In this document: positions 1 to 7,344 of the stretch, one piece after another
Layout of the letters: each line of letters begins with the position of its first letter
Position numbering within the stretch: position 1 is the first letter of the stretch
DNA from: DATMQA01 sp035566895
GTDB taxonomy: Bacteria; Verrucomicrobiota; Verrucomicrobiia; Limisphaerales; UBA8199
NCBI GenBank assembly: GCA_035566895.1
Contig: DATMQA010000020.1
Location: forward strand, 1-32,661
DNA: 32,661 bases
Direction: 5' to 3'
Notes under the pieces: model-generated
Told to the model about the DNA's origin: nothing
The model's input: the letters and a program-made list of their open reading frames with translations, nothing else
Databases searched by the model: none
Position numbers and translations under genes: made by a program

Positions 1-1
1 C

Positions 2-121
2 GCCATTACCATCGCGATCACCGGGCGAAGTTATCGAATCAAAGACTCGTTGCCGCCAGTCACGGAAAGCAAGAAAACCAGGAAGTCCAACGAACCGCCG
101 ACCGCCGGGGCCGCGAGCTGA
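2..121 (+). CDS. istB: C-terminal end of an IS21-type IstB transposition helper ATPase (5' partial)
   Basis: The open frame enters from the left edge and stops with TGA at 119-121, giving about 39 residues. It begins AITIAITGRSYRIKDSL. The pattern I-x-G-x-SYR-[IL]-[KR]-[DE] is typical of the extreme C-terminus of IstB-like AAA+ helper proteins of IS21-family elements, which load the IstA transposase onto target DNA. A lysine/proline-rich tail follows. A strong terminator overlaps the stop codon, as expected for the end of an IS. The AAA+ core lies outside the window, so the assignment rests on this short tail. The rest of the element should lie to the left. Confidence 0.55.
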   Translation, partial: AITIAITGRSYRIKDSLPPVTESKKTRKSNEPPTAGAAS

Positions 122-150
122 GGGCTCGCAGCTCGGCCCCGGCTCGTTTT
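104..150 (+). terminator. Rho-independent terminator after istB
   Basis: A GC-rich stem pairs 104-120 with 129-143 (15 bp with a 2-nt bulge) and is followed by TCGTTTT. It overlaps the stop codon of the IstB-like gene and reads in the same direction. Confidence 0.6.
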
Positions 151-230
151 AGCTCGTAGCCGGGCATCTAAACATCCCTTGAATCAAACCAGAAAAGTGT
201 TATGAATCTCTCACCTCGGATTGGCCGGTT

Positions 231-845
231 TTGAACTGCCCGATGACACGGTTCGGAGAAGTGGCCCACCGTTTGGAATACGGAACATCGGAAAAAGCAT
301 TTGCGAACTCAAACGGCGTGCCGACTCTTCGCATGGGCAATATTAAAGACGGGAAGTTGGACTTCGGAAATCTGAAGTACGTCCCACACGAATGCCCCGA
401 CCTTCCGAAATTGTTCCTCGAAGACGGGGACATCATTTTCAACCGGACGAACAGCGCAGAACTGGTGGGAAAGGCAGCGGTCTTCCGAGGGAAGCCAAAG
501 ACCTTCACCTTGGCGTCTTACCTCATTCGGGTCTCACTAGATGAAATCGTCGCGTCACCCGATTTCTTCAACCTCGCCATCAACTCCAACTATTACAGGC
601 GTACACAGATCGAGCCCGAACTGACTCAGCAGTGCGGCCAGGCGAATTTCAGCGGGTCAAAACTCGCGAGCTCGATAGTGCCCCTTCCCCCGCTCGCCGA
701 ACAAAAGCGCATCGTCGCCAAAGTCGATGAACTCATCCGCTGGTGCGACCAACTCGAAGCGAACCTCGCCACCGCCCAAACCGCCGGCGCGCACCTTCTC
801 GACGCCACCGTGCATAACCTCATCGCTAAGAATGGACACGAATAG
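231..845 (+). CDS. hsdS: Type I restriction specificity subunit (HsdS), single-TRD fragment, probably truncated
   Basis: The 204-residue product matches one half of an HsdS protein. It has a target recognition domain opening with GEVAHRLEYGTSEKA and LRMGNIKDGKL, a DGDIIFNRTNS segment, and the conserved end PLPPLAEQKRIVAKVDEL followed by a helical spacer. HsdS directs the HsdM/HsdR complex to a bipartite DNA site and normally has two TRDs and about 400 residues; here the first TRD is absent. The frame is open from 183, so the true start is uncertain: TTG at 231 or ATG at 243, neither with a clear ribosome-binding site. No hsdM or hsdR lies to the right. The simplest reading is a gene cut by the neighbouring IS21-like element. 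A naturally short half-S subunit is the alternative. Confidence 0.75.
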   Translation: MNCPMTRFGEVAHRLEYGTSEKAFANSNGVPTLRMGNIKDGKLDFGNLKYVPHECPDLPKLFLEDGDIIFNRTNSAELVGKAAVFRGKPKTFTLASYLIRVSLDEIVASPDFFNLAINSNYYRRTQIEPELTQQCGQANFSGSKLASSIVPLPPLAEQKRIVAKVDELIRWCDQLEANLATAQTAGAHLLDATVHNLIAKNGHE

Positions 846-1026
846 CAGGCGCACGCGCGTGCTCCCCATATTCAGGTGGCTGAGGGATAATGTCCGCACC
901 GAATGGCCCGCCCAACTTCTGGCCTTGGCTAGAGGTCTGACTCGCCAAATCAAACCCGGGCCATTCCAAAGCATGGCCATCGATCCCTTTCCGCCTTGGC
1001 GCTGCCGTCGAAATACGGCGCACTGG

Positions 1027-2889
1027 TCACAGGGAGCGGGGCCGTGCGGTGGGTGAGAGTTTAGGTGACCTGAGCTTGTCAAAACGCAAAAACTGGCGCA
1101 CTAAGTTGTACTTGTCGGTGATGTCGTTCACTTCCGATGTTAGGAATCGTGGTTTATAGGTGGGTGGGCTTTTGCGTGATCCTAGAGCGAGTTCGACTGC
1201 GCACAAGAGGAGGAGGGTCATTACCGGGTCTATCGTGTCATTGGGTAGGCTTTCCGAGCCGTAGAAATTGATGGGGTATCCCTCTGCCAGTAGCGTGAGC
1301 CTTGTTTTTCGCCCCCTCGCGTTCTCTATCGTGAACTCGTGTTTACCGAGCGCGATTTCCTTGACACGGCCTTTGGCTAGGCGGGCCAGGCTTTTGAGGT
1401 CAATTTCCACTTGATCGGATGAGGTGCTGACAATGACGGCTCCGTCGGGCAGGGCGCGAAGGACGGATTGGTCTATCGAGAGGCGTCCGGTGGTTCCGAC
1501 AACCAGGGTTGCGCAATCACCATAGCGGAGATTTGCGAATTGGTCGGCAGCCTCTGCCACAAATGCCTTGCAATGCTGTGCTCGCAGCTCGGCAAGTTGG
1601 TCCGTGTCCACGACGCTGACCGCCATGTTGAAAGCGTTTGTCAGATGGGAAGCGACCTCGCGCCCGACGCTTCCAAAGCCAAATACAATTGCGTGGTGGC
1701 CGCTGAGTTTCGTATTGGGTGTGAAGCGGGAGATATTTTGGATGGCCACTCGACCTATCTCGGGTGACTCGTAGTCCTTTTTGAATCTGGACTCTGCGAC
1801 GCTCAGAATCGGGACCTTGAGCTTCCGCTTCTGGATTCTTTTGCGGTCGTTGTTTATCCCTTTCTGCGTCTGCTCGACAATGCCGACGCAGCGGCGGAGC
1901 AAGGCGGAAAATTCGCGTCGGTGAAGGAGCGGTGCAAAATAGCCGCCGTCCTCGATCACTAGGACTTTCTGGCTGCCTGCGGACGGTTTCCGCTCGGCTA
2001 GGGCTCTGAGGGTGGTCTCTGCGCACTGCTCGACCGAAACGGAGGCGGACGCCCGCTGGATATTTACGCCTCGGGACTCCAAAGTGTGGCTGACCTCGTC
2101 TCGCCTAGAATACGGATAGGGTTTGGCAACGAGGTGAATATTCTCGTAGTCGCATCCGAGGCAGTGGAGGGCGTCCACGAATGGTATAAGGTCTGACAGG
2201 AAGTGCAGGACGAGCAGGATGGTGCAGCCGCGAAAAGGGGGACCTTGTCTGGCGTTGTGGAGCTTCCTGGCGTAGAAGTTCGCCAATCGTAAGGCCGTGT
2301 CAGCTTGGGCGGACTCGGGTGTTGGCGCGGGCCGGAATGCGGTCTCCCACCAGGCTTGGTTGAGCCTGTTCAATGCCTCCTTGAGGCGGCGTATCCCATC
2401 CCGGAACCCGAGCTGGGCTAGGTGCGACTCGCACTGTTGGCAAAGACAATCGAAGCGAGCTTGTGGGTCGGCGGTGGAGCAGATGCAGGTCTGGACTGGT
2501 GAGCGGTGGCAGCGGAAGGCTTCCATCCCTATTTTGAGGATATGCCGCGCGAGCAGAATGGCTGTTTCGTCTTGGCTCGTCAGCCACTCGTGGTCGCTTA
2601 TGATGGTGACACGTTGGCTGTGCCTGTACACACTGTGAAGTGGCGGTAACCCGAGGCTGTTGCTAGTGATGAGAACCGCGGTGCCGGGGCTGGCCGCAGG
2701 AATAGATGCCTGGAACCACTTTCCGATTCGGGGGGCGTTTGGCGGGAACGCGCTCTTCAGGTTGGGGGGAAAGCGAACGGGGTTTCCGCTGCTCCGGACC
2801 ACAAAGAGGTGCTGCAGATCGTTTACCAGGCGTGCGACGCTGGCGGTGTCGGCTGAAACGTTCGCGGTATGGTACAAAGTGATTGGCAT
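1027..2889 (-). CDS. S-adenosylhomocysteine hydrolase-like protein with N-terminal Cys cluster, second gene of a two-gene operon
   Basis: The 620-aa product has a C-terminal half (about residues 220-570) that aligns along its length with S-adenosylhomocysteine hydrolase (SAHH). Visible landmarks are LVLH at 226-229 (position of the catalytic His), IEDGG at 312-316, GIVEQTQKGIN at 336-346, LKVP with K370, a Rossmann GFGSVG loop at 404-409 with D428 ending the next strand, EIDLKSL, and LLAEG near 533-537. NAD binding looks intact. Several substrate and catalytic positions differ from true SAHH: the ETTTG segment is EQTQKG, the Asp after the catalytic Lys is Glu, and the GHP segment is lost. Residues 1-220 are extra, with a possible metal-binding cluster C127-H128, C135, C137, C148, C150, C153. 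It starts 10 bp after the upstream gene stops, so the two are co-transcribed. It is probably not a housekeeping SAHH; the real substrate is unknown. Confidence 0.8.
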   Translation of the reverse strand: MPITLYHTANVSADTASVARLVNDLQHLFVVRSSGNPVRFPPNLKSAFPPNAPRIGKWFQASIPAASPGTAVLITSNSLGLPPLHSVYRHSQRVTIISDHEWLTSQDETAILLARHILKIGMEAFRCHRSPVQTCICSTADPQARFDCLCQQCESHLAQLGFRDGIRRLKEALNRLNQAWWETAFRPAPTPESAQADTALRLANFYARKLHNARQGPPFRGCTILLVLHFLSDLIPFVDALHCLGCDYENIHLVAKPYPYSRRDEVSHTLESRGVNIQRASASVSVEQCAETTLRALAERKPSAGSQKVLVIEDGGYFAPLLHRREFSALLRRCVGIVEQTQKGINNDRKRIQKRKLKVPILSVAESRFKKDYESPEIGRVAIQNISRFTPNTKLSGHHAIVFGFGSVGREVASHLTNAFNMAVSVVDTDQLAELRAQHCKAFVAEAADQFANLRYGDCATLVVGTTGRLSIDQSVLRALPDGAVIVSTSSDQVEIDLKSLARLAKGRVKEIALGKHEFTIENARGRKTRLTLLAEGYPINFYGSESLPNDTIDPVMTLLLLCAVELALGSRKSPPTYKPRFLTSEVNDITDKYNLVRQFLRFDKLRSPKLSPTARPRSL

Positions 2890-2899
2890 CGGTCGCCTG

Positions 2900-5068
2900 C
2901 TATTTGGCCGCCATCAGATAGGAGTGTTCCAGCGAGAACAAAAAGGCCGTTTCTGTAGCGAGTTTTGGCCGGGTTCCAGCCAGCGCAAGACTTTTGATTA
3001 CCTCCAGGTGGAGGCGGCACGGGTCGGGAATTTCCGAGAGGATAATTCGGCCCTCTCTCAGTAATTGGATGTCCTTTCGTAGGCGCGGGTACGGCGGGTG
3101 GAGTCGTTTGGCAAGGCCCTTAATACGGCATGCGCCCTCCAGGGAAGATTGGAAAAACTGCATGATGTGGGTGACGTGATGGACAATATCGAGAGCATTT
3201 TGTACGGTCTCGGCTGGCACCTTAAGGTAATCGCGCATCCCTGGGACTTTGAGGATAGCCTGGGTGAACTCCTGCCACCTGTTCGTCAGCCAGGGCGCGC
3301 CGTGGGTTTGCCAGCGGTGTTCCAGGAGTGATGTGAACTCATTGAGGCGTGGGCAGATGAACACCGCGAAGCTGCGCGCCAGATATTGCGATTTGCTTTC
3401 GCGGACTACTGGGAGGCGTATCCAGGATCGCCAGATCATTTCCAGATAGAATTGTGTGTTCTCCTGGAAGATGTATTTCCAGTCAAACCAGTTGGCGAAG
3501 AGCTCGTTGATAAGGTGGTGGTCATCAATTACGTCGTCCGGTAGTGCGTCGCGCACGTACTGCGCGTAGCCGGGCGGTAACCTTTTGTAGACGTCCAGGA
3601 TTTTGAAGACAGCGTGGGCTGTTTCGTGCGTGATCTTCCACCAGTCCTGCACTGGAGTGAAGAGGGAGGCCGGGGGTAGAGCGAGTATGATTTGATGCAG
3701 GACCTGCGGCGACGCCTCGCCGCCGAAAAGCACAAAACCCGTCCAGGTCTCGGATGATCTCTTACCGGGCATGATTTTGTTGAAGATGTGCGACGGGGTG
3801 CACGAAGCTGCTGCGACAATGGTTCGGATATCGCAGAGGAGGGGCAGGTGGGCGTGTGCTAAAGTCTCGGGGTGAAATTCGAGGCCGGCGTAACGCTGGT
3901 TAATCGCGGCGCGAGCCAGGTCGGCTAACTCTTCGGCGATAAAGGCCGCCTCCGATATGAGCTCGGCGTCATCGGTCAGATGTCGCGTGAGGCTGAGCAT
4001 GTAGGCGAGAGTGTTGAGCATGTCGCCATAGATCGGCCCCAGTTGGGGATCGTTCAGGCATGCTAGAAGGCGGAGTGTCACATCCGACAGGGCTGCTCGC
4101 AATGCATGTGACTTGACGCTATTTAGGAGCCGAAAGAGCTGATTCTGCTCTTGTGGCGTAATAAGTGGTGCAGGTTGCGTGGCGCGCGAGGAAATTAGCC
4201 CCTCCATGGTTGAAGCATTGGTCAGGTCGGTCTCGATATAGGTCGTGGTTTTGGACAGGATGCCCTTTTGTCCCCATTTCTTGCGCAAGTCGCTGAGGTA
4301 CCGCGCTAGTTCGGCAACTTTGACTGGTTCGCGCCAAGCCAGCAGGAAGTCGCTCTTCCCGTAGACGTTGCGAGCATAAAGTTTCTTGTCATCGCTTTTC
4401 GGCGCGATGAGATGTTCGAATGCAGGCTCGCAAGAGGCGGTGATGACTGGCTGAATATCTCCCTCCAAGGATTCATAATTCTGGGTTGAATGAACGTTCT
4501 TGCACGAGATAAGTGGGAATGTCGTTGTCTTTGAAAAGAGAGGCGCGCGGTGATCGTGGGGGTGTCGTAAATGGCGCATCTGGGTTACCATTCCGAGGAG
4601 TCTTTCAACGTTGGCGCCGCCAGAAATGAGCAAGAGTTCGCTGTAGCCCATTCCAAAAAAAACGTGTGTGTCAGGAAAGGATTTGCGGACAGCGGCTGCG
4701 GCTTGCCAGCGGGGTTGGCCTCCAATTTGAGCCGACGGCGGGTTGTGGAGCTTTGCGAACGTAAAGATGGCGGCAGGCCAGCGCCCGATGTCCCCCAGAA
4801 AGGCGCGCTGCGGGTGGTTTTGCTGGTCGGCGAAGAACCGGAAAGGTGCTGACTCGGAGATCGCTTGGTCGAGGAGGACCAAATAAGGCGTGTTAACCTT
4901 TTGAATGGTTCGAACGGCTACGAGATCGAAATAACCGTACGTGCCAAAAAATTGACACCGGAGCCCTTCCTGCGTCGCGGCGAGGGACTTGGCAACTCGG
5001 AATTCCGCGCCGACCTTGGTGCGGATAAAAGCAAGTTCGATTCCCCAGTTCGCGATCTGTGCGGTCAT
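2900..5068 (-). CDS. Predicted HExxH (gluzincin-like) metallopeptidase with three N-terminal Lrp/AsnC-like repeats, first gene of the operon
   Basis: The 722-aa product has no signal peptide, so it is probably cytoplasmic. WWKITHETAHAVF puts a HExxH motif at 481-485. E522 in INELFANWFDW sits 37 residues downstream, fitting the third zinc ligand of gluzincins. The N-terminal 285 residues contain three related segments, each G-x-x-[DE]-[FL]-[LV]-x-[LV] and, in two of them, a helix and a TTT strand: about 40-60 (GTYGYFDLVAV), 138-188 (GMGYSELLLIS, SKTTTF) and 234-282 (VYGKSDFLLAW, SKTTTY). This resembles the RAM effector-binding domain of Lrp/AsnC proteins. A helical region (about 305-430) links them to the peptidase. 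The start has a GGGAGG ribosome-binding site at 5082-5087. The domain reading is my own motif comparison; the family is otherwise unknown to me. Confidence 0.7.
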   Translation of the reverse strand: MTAQIANWGIELAFIRTKVGAEFRVAKSLAATQEGLRCQFFGTYGYFDLVAVRTIQKVNTPYLVLLDQAISESAPFRFFADQQNHPQRAFLGDIGRWPAAIFTFAKLHNPPSAQIGGQPRWQAAAAVRKSFPDTHVFFGMGYSELLLISGGANVERLLGMVTQMRHLRHPHDHRAPLFSKTTTFPLISCKNVHSTQNYESLEGDIQPVITASCEPAFEHLIAPKSDDKKLYARNVYGKSDFLLAWREPVKVAELARYLSDLRKKWGQKGILSKTTTYIETDLTNASTMEGLISSRATQPAPLITPQEQNQLFRLLNSVKSHALRAALSDVTLRLLACLNDPQLGPIYGDMLNTLAYMLSLTRHLTDDAELISEAAFIAEELADLARAAINQRYAGLEFHPETLAHAHLPLLCDIRTIVAAASCTPSHIFNKIMPGKRSSETWTGFVLFGGEASPQVLHQIILALPPASLFTPVQDWWKITHETAHAVFKILDVYKRLPPGYAQYVRDALPDDVIDDHHLINELFANWFDWKYIFQENTQFYLEMIWRSWIRLPVVRESKSQYLARSFAVFICPRLNEFTSLLEHRWQTHGAPWLTNRWQEFTQAILKVPGMRDYLKVPAETVQNALDIVHHVTHIMQFFQSSLEGACRIKGLAKRLHPPYPRLRKDIQLLREGRIILSEIPDPCRLHLEVIKSLALAGTRPKLATETAFLFSLEHSYLMAAK

Positions 5069-5094
5069 AGGGGTCGTTTCGCCTCCCTGAGAAA

Positions 5095-5121
5095 GAAAAG
5101 GCCGTTGTGAACGGCCTTTTC
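5095..5121 (-). terminator. Perfect 12-bp hairpin with U-rich tail, possible attenuator of the metallopeptidase/SAHH-like operon
   Basis: Positions 5095-5106 pair perfectly with 5110-5121 around a 3-nt loop. Read on the minus strand the stem ends in TTTTC and is followed by TTTCTC, then the GGGAGG ribosome-binding site (5087-5082) of the 722-aa gene. It therefore lies between the small upstream ORF and the operon and should be in the operon leader. I saw no convincing promoter between the hairpin and the start codon. It acts either as the terminator of the upstream ORF or as an attenuator. Confidence 0.6.
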
Positions 5122-5147
5122 TGCACGGTTGCTCGCAAGGATTTCGG

Positions 5148-5375
5148 TCATCTCTTTGCTGCGCGAACTAAAGCGGCAAGTTTGGTGCCGGCGGGGTCCT
5201 GTTTTCTAAAACCTTCCGCGGCACGATCCCAACTTGTTTCAACGCGGCGGATGTCGCCGGTACCTTGGGGATGGCTTATCGCATCGACGCTTCTTTTGGC
5301 CCTGATCCGCTGCTCTTTCGCGTCCCTGGCGGAGAAGAGTGCGGTCGAGATTACCTTGTTCATAAACATTTCCAT
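5148..5375 (-). CDS. Small hypothetical protein upstream of the operon (tentative)
   Basis: An open frame of 75 codons starting at ATG 5375; the same frame can start at TTG 5423 to give 91 residues, and ATGs at 5369 and 5363 are also possible. The product is basic and hydrophilic, has no recognisable motif or membrane segment, and ends in VRAAKR. None of the starts has a good ribosome-binding site. It is on the same strand as the metallopeptidase operon and is separated from it only by the hairpin at 5095-5121, so it could be a leader gene or a third component. It may equally be a chance frame. Confidence 0.3.
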   Translation of the reverse strand: MEMFMNKVISTALFSARDAKEQRIRAKRSVDAISHPQGTGDIRRVETSWDRAAEGFRKQDPAGTKLAALVRAAKR

Positions 5376-5423
5376 GTTGGCTTTGTGAGTTTTGGTGTTT
5401 TTGGTTTCATTTCCTTGAGGCAA

Positions 5424-5855
5424 AATAGCATGAGGAATGGCGTGACGCTTGAGAATTGCGGCCCGAATTCATAATGGGCCGAGTTGGATAGGCTACGGAG
5501 GCCATAATGTCAAGGGTCTAACGTTAGCAGAACAGCCGCCAAGCAACCCAAGCTGCTTGTCCGACCGGTGTGGCCGTCGATGCGCCCATGCGATTCGGCG
5601 ATTCTTTTACAGCAAATTGGCGCACCGTTGCAAGAAAAAGTTGGCACGCACCACAAGGTATTGTGGTATCGGTGGTTCGTCAACCATATATAGTGGTTAC
5701 TTTGATAATAAGATATCATGAGTCACCTGTTGACACATTGCGTTAGCAATATTAAAGGGGTCGTGGGAAAGGGGGCGAACAATAGGGCGGCACGTGAGAG
5801 TAAGCGTCGTCAATTTGGGTCGGCGGCGGTATCAATGAAATGAACCGCCCCCGAA
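5424..5855. other. AT-richer intergenic stretch with several short inverted repeats; likely promoter region of the left operon
   Basis: No convincing gene. Short inverted repeats are visible: CGGCCC/GGGCCG at 5459-5464 and 5476-5481, the palindrome CTAACGTTAG at 5518-5527, CCACAA/TTGTGG at 5651-5656 and 5661-5666, and TTGC/GCAA at 5738-5749. A TTGACG on the minus strand at 5678-5683 could be a -35 element, but no good -10 follows. This is the most AT-rich part of the left segment and the natural place for the promoter of the minus-strand genes. Confidence 0.35.
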
Positions 5856-6092
5856 ATGGCTTGCCTCCCCGAAAGAGTGGAGGAAGCATCTGGCAAAGAC
5901 ATGCCCCGGCGAACCAGGCGAACCAAATTCCGAGACGGCAGCGAGGTCGCCGTTTTGAAGAGCGGCACATATCTCATTCGGGAACATCGGTTGGCACACG
6001 CGGCCCCCATCGGCGACCAGCCAGCTCATTATGATGCGCCGCCGCCGGCCCCGCGCGCCCCCGGCAAAAAGCGCAATTCCCGCACCTCCTGA
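5856..6092 (+). CDS. Small hypothetical ORF (doubtful)
   Basis: A 78-codon frame, or 63 codons from ATG 5901, which has GGAGGAA 15-21 nt upstream. The middle reads KFRDGSEVAVLKSGTYLIREH, which looks like a small beta-rich domain, and the tail is Pro/Ala/Lys-rich. I recognise no family. It runs into repeat island 1 and overlaps competing frames on both strands, so it could be non-coding. Confidence 0.2.
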   Translation: MACLPERVEEASGKDMPRRTRRTKFRDGSEVAVLKSGTYLIREHRLAHAAPIGDQPAHYDAPPPAPRAPGKKRNSRTS

Positions 6093-6210
6093 GATTCGAA
6101 AACGTAAAAGCCTCGGTAAATGCGGCTCTGCCACCCCACGGCGTGCCTTTGGTACGGCAAAAACCTCGGTAAATAGGCCCTTGGGACGACATTGGGACGA
6201 CATCTTACCG

Positions 6211-6334
6211 CAAAAACCTCGGTAAACAGCCGCTTGGGACGGTGGGACGGTATTTTTTGACCCCCTGTGCGCGCGCGCGCCCCCCTCCGTTTCAGCATTT
6301 CAGCGTTTCAGCATTTCAGCTTTTGTCTTGGGAC
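6211..6334 (+). repeat. Direct repeat, copy 1 (about 124 bp)
   Basis: Begins CAAAAACCTCGGTAAA and ends CTTTTGTCTTGGGAC. Nearly the whole unit recurs at 6378-6502 with a handful of differences and a slightly different GC-dinucleotide run. The spacer of about 43 bp also contains GGGAC words. Confidence 0.85.
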
Positions 6335-6377
6335 GCCTGGGACAACTTTGGGACTCTTTTGAGACGGTAATTTAGCT

Positions 6378-6502
6378 CAAAAACCTCGGTAAATAGCCGC
6401 TTGGGACGGTGGGACGGTATTTTTTGACCCCCTGTGCGCGCGCGCGCGCTCCCTCCGTTTCAGCGTTTCAGCGTTTCAGCATTTCAGCTTTTGTCTTGGG
6501 AC
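6378..6502 (+). repeat. Direct repeat, copy 2 (about 125 bp)
   Basis: Second copy of the unit at 6211-6334 in the same orientation. It differs mainly in CAGC versus TAGC, in the length of the GCGC run and in the mix of TTTCAGCATT and TTTCAGCGTT words. Confidence 0.85.
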
Positions 6503-6600
6503 CACCATCCCTCCGTCCTGGGACGGTCGGGATTACTCCGGCAAACCATCCCCATCGGTCTGGATAGGTCGGGATTACTCAGGCACCGCCAGCCAAAAAT

Positions 6601-6642
6601 CCGGACCCATCCGGACCTATCCGGACCCATCCGGACCTATCC
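6601..6642 (+). repeat. 10-bp tandem repeat, four units
   Basis: Unit CCGGACC[C/T]AT repeated four times plus CC. A related 10-bp array occurs in the opposite orientation at 31391-31420. Confidence 0.85.
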
Positions 6643-6790
6643 ACACCGAAAATTGCTTTTCCAGACGCCTGGCCGACAAAATCAAAAATCAAAAATCAAA
6701 AACCCCACCTGCGGACACCTACAGACGCCTGCGGTCACCAATAGACACCACAAACGCCCTTCCCGTGCGGCCCACCTCACCCAGCCCAAC

Positions 6791-6836
6791 AGCGGGTAAC
6801 CGCGCCTAACCGCGGGTAATCGCGGGTAACCGCGCC
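6791..6836 (+). repeat. 10-bp tandem repeat of CGCGGGTAAC type
   Basis: About four and a half 10-bp units alternating between CGCGGGTAA[C/T] and CGCGCCTAAC. Words of the same type in reverse orientation (TACCCGCTGTTA) occur near 31872 and 32613. Confidence 0.75.
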
Positions 6837-6970
6837 TCGTTCCGGTCCGGCCTTTGCCCTATGGCGATCTACACCTACACCAAAACCTCCGTCGTTTCCT
6901 GCGGTCGGTTAAAACGGAATCAAACCAAATCAAGCCACAAACGCCTCCCGCACTCGGAAAAGTTGCAGTT

Positions 6971-7034
6971 AATTTCACCTGGTTTCACCAAATTTCACTT
7001 GATTGCACCAAATTTCACTTGATTACGCCAAATT
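6971..7034 (+). repeat. 20-bp tandem repeat, about three units
   Basis: Unit AATTTCACTTGATTGCACCA, with substitutions, starting at 6971, 6991 and 7011, then a partial fourth unit. Confidence 0.8.
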
Positions 7035-7151
7035 ACAGTTCGGCACTTTTTTGAGCTGAACTGAAGCTTCCGTCAAACCGTTTTGACCTGGTCCGCCATC
7101 AAAGCCAAACAAAACCAATCAAAGCCAATCAACACCAAAAACGCTTTCTTT

Positions 7152-7193
7152 GGACCGCGGACTGTGGACCTTGGACTATGGACCGTGGACTGT
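7152..7193 (+). repeat. 7-bp tandem repeat, six units
   Basis: Six units of GGAC[C/T]NN: GGACCGC, GGACTGT, GGACCTT, GGACTAT, GGACCGT, GGACTGT. Confidence 0.8.
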
Positions 7194-7344
7194 GAACCGC
7201 CGCGCCTATCCGCGCCGCCGCTCGCCCCCTCGGTCCCGTAGTCCGCAGTCCTGTGGTCTCGGGCTTGGAGTTTTCCTGGAGTTTGGTGTTTGGAATTTGA
7301 TGTTTATTTGGTGCTGGGGCCATCTCCCATCTTCCTCCCCGGGT

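Larger units (their letters stand above)
6093..7344. repeat. Repeat island 1, non-coding, many short and tandem repeats
   Basis: About 1.25 kb with no believable gene; open frames here have low complexity. The word AACCTCGGTAAA or close variants recurs near 6110, 6165, 6215 and 6382. GC dinucleotide runs (6268-6280, 6435-6448) and TTTCAGC arrays (6290-6320, 6467-6488) lie within the larger duplication. Poly-ATCAAAA runs lie at 6680-6702. Several tandem arrays are listed separately. Confidence 0.8.

Noticed and set aside
727..1056. 109-codon frame overlapping the end of hsdS
   Set aside because: Out of frame with the supported gene, and the non-overlapping part has no recognisable motif.
5512..5527. 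GTCTAACGTTAGC as a possible integron attC site
   Set aside because: The core word fits, but no complementary partner at attC distance and no integrase or cassette array was found.
5730..5758. TTGACA with TAAAGG as a plus-strand promoter
   Set aside because: The -10 does not resemble consensus and no convincing plus-strand gene follows.
6971..7034. 20-bp direct repeats as a CRISPR array
   Set aside because: Units are contiguous without unique spacers, and no cas gene is present.
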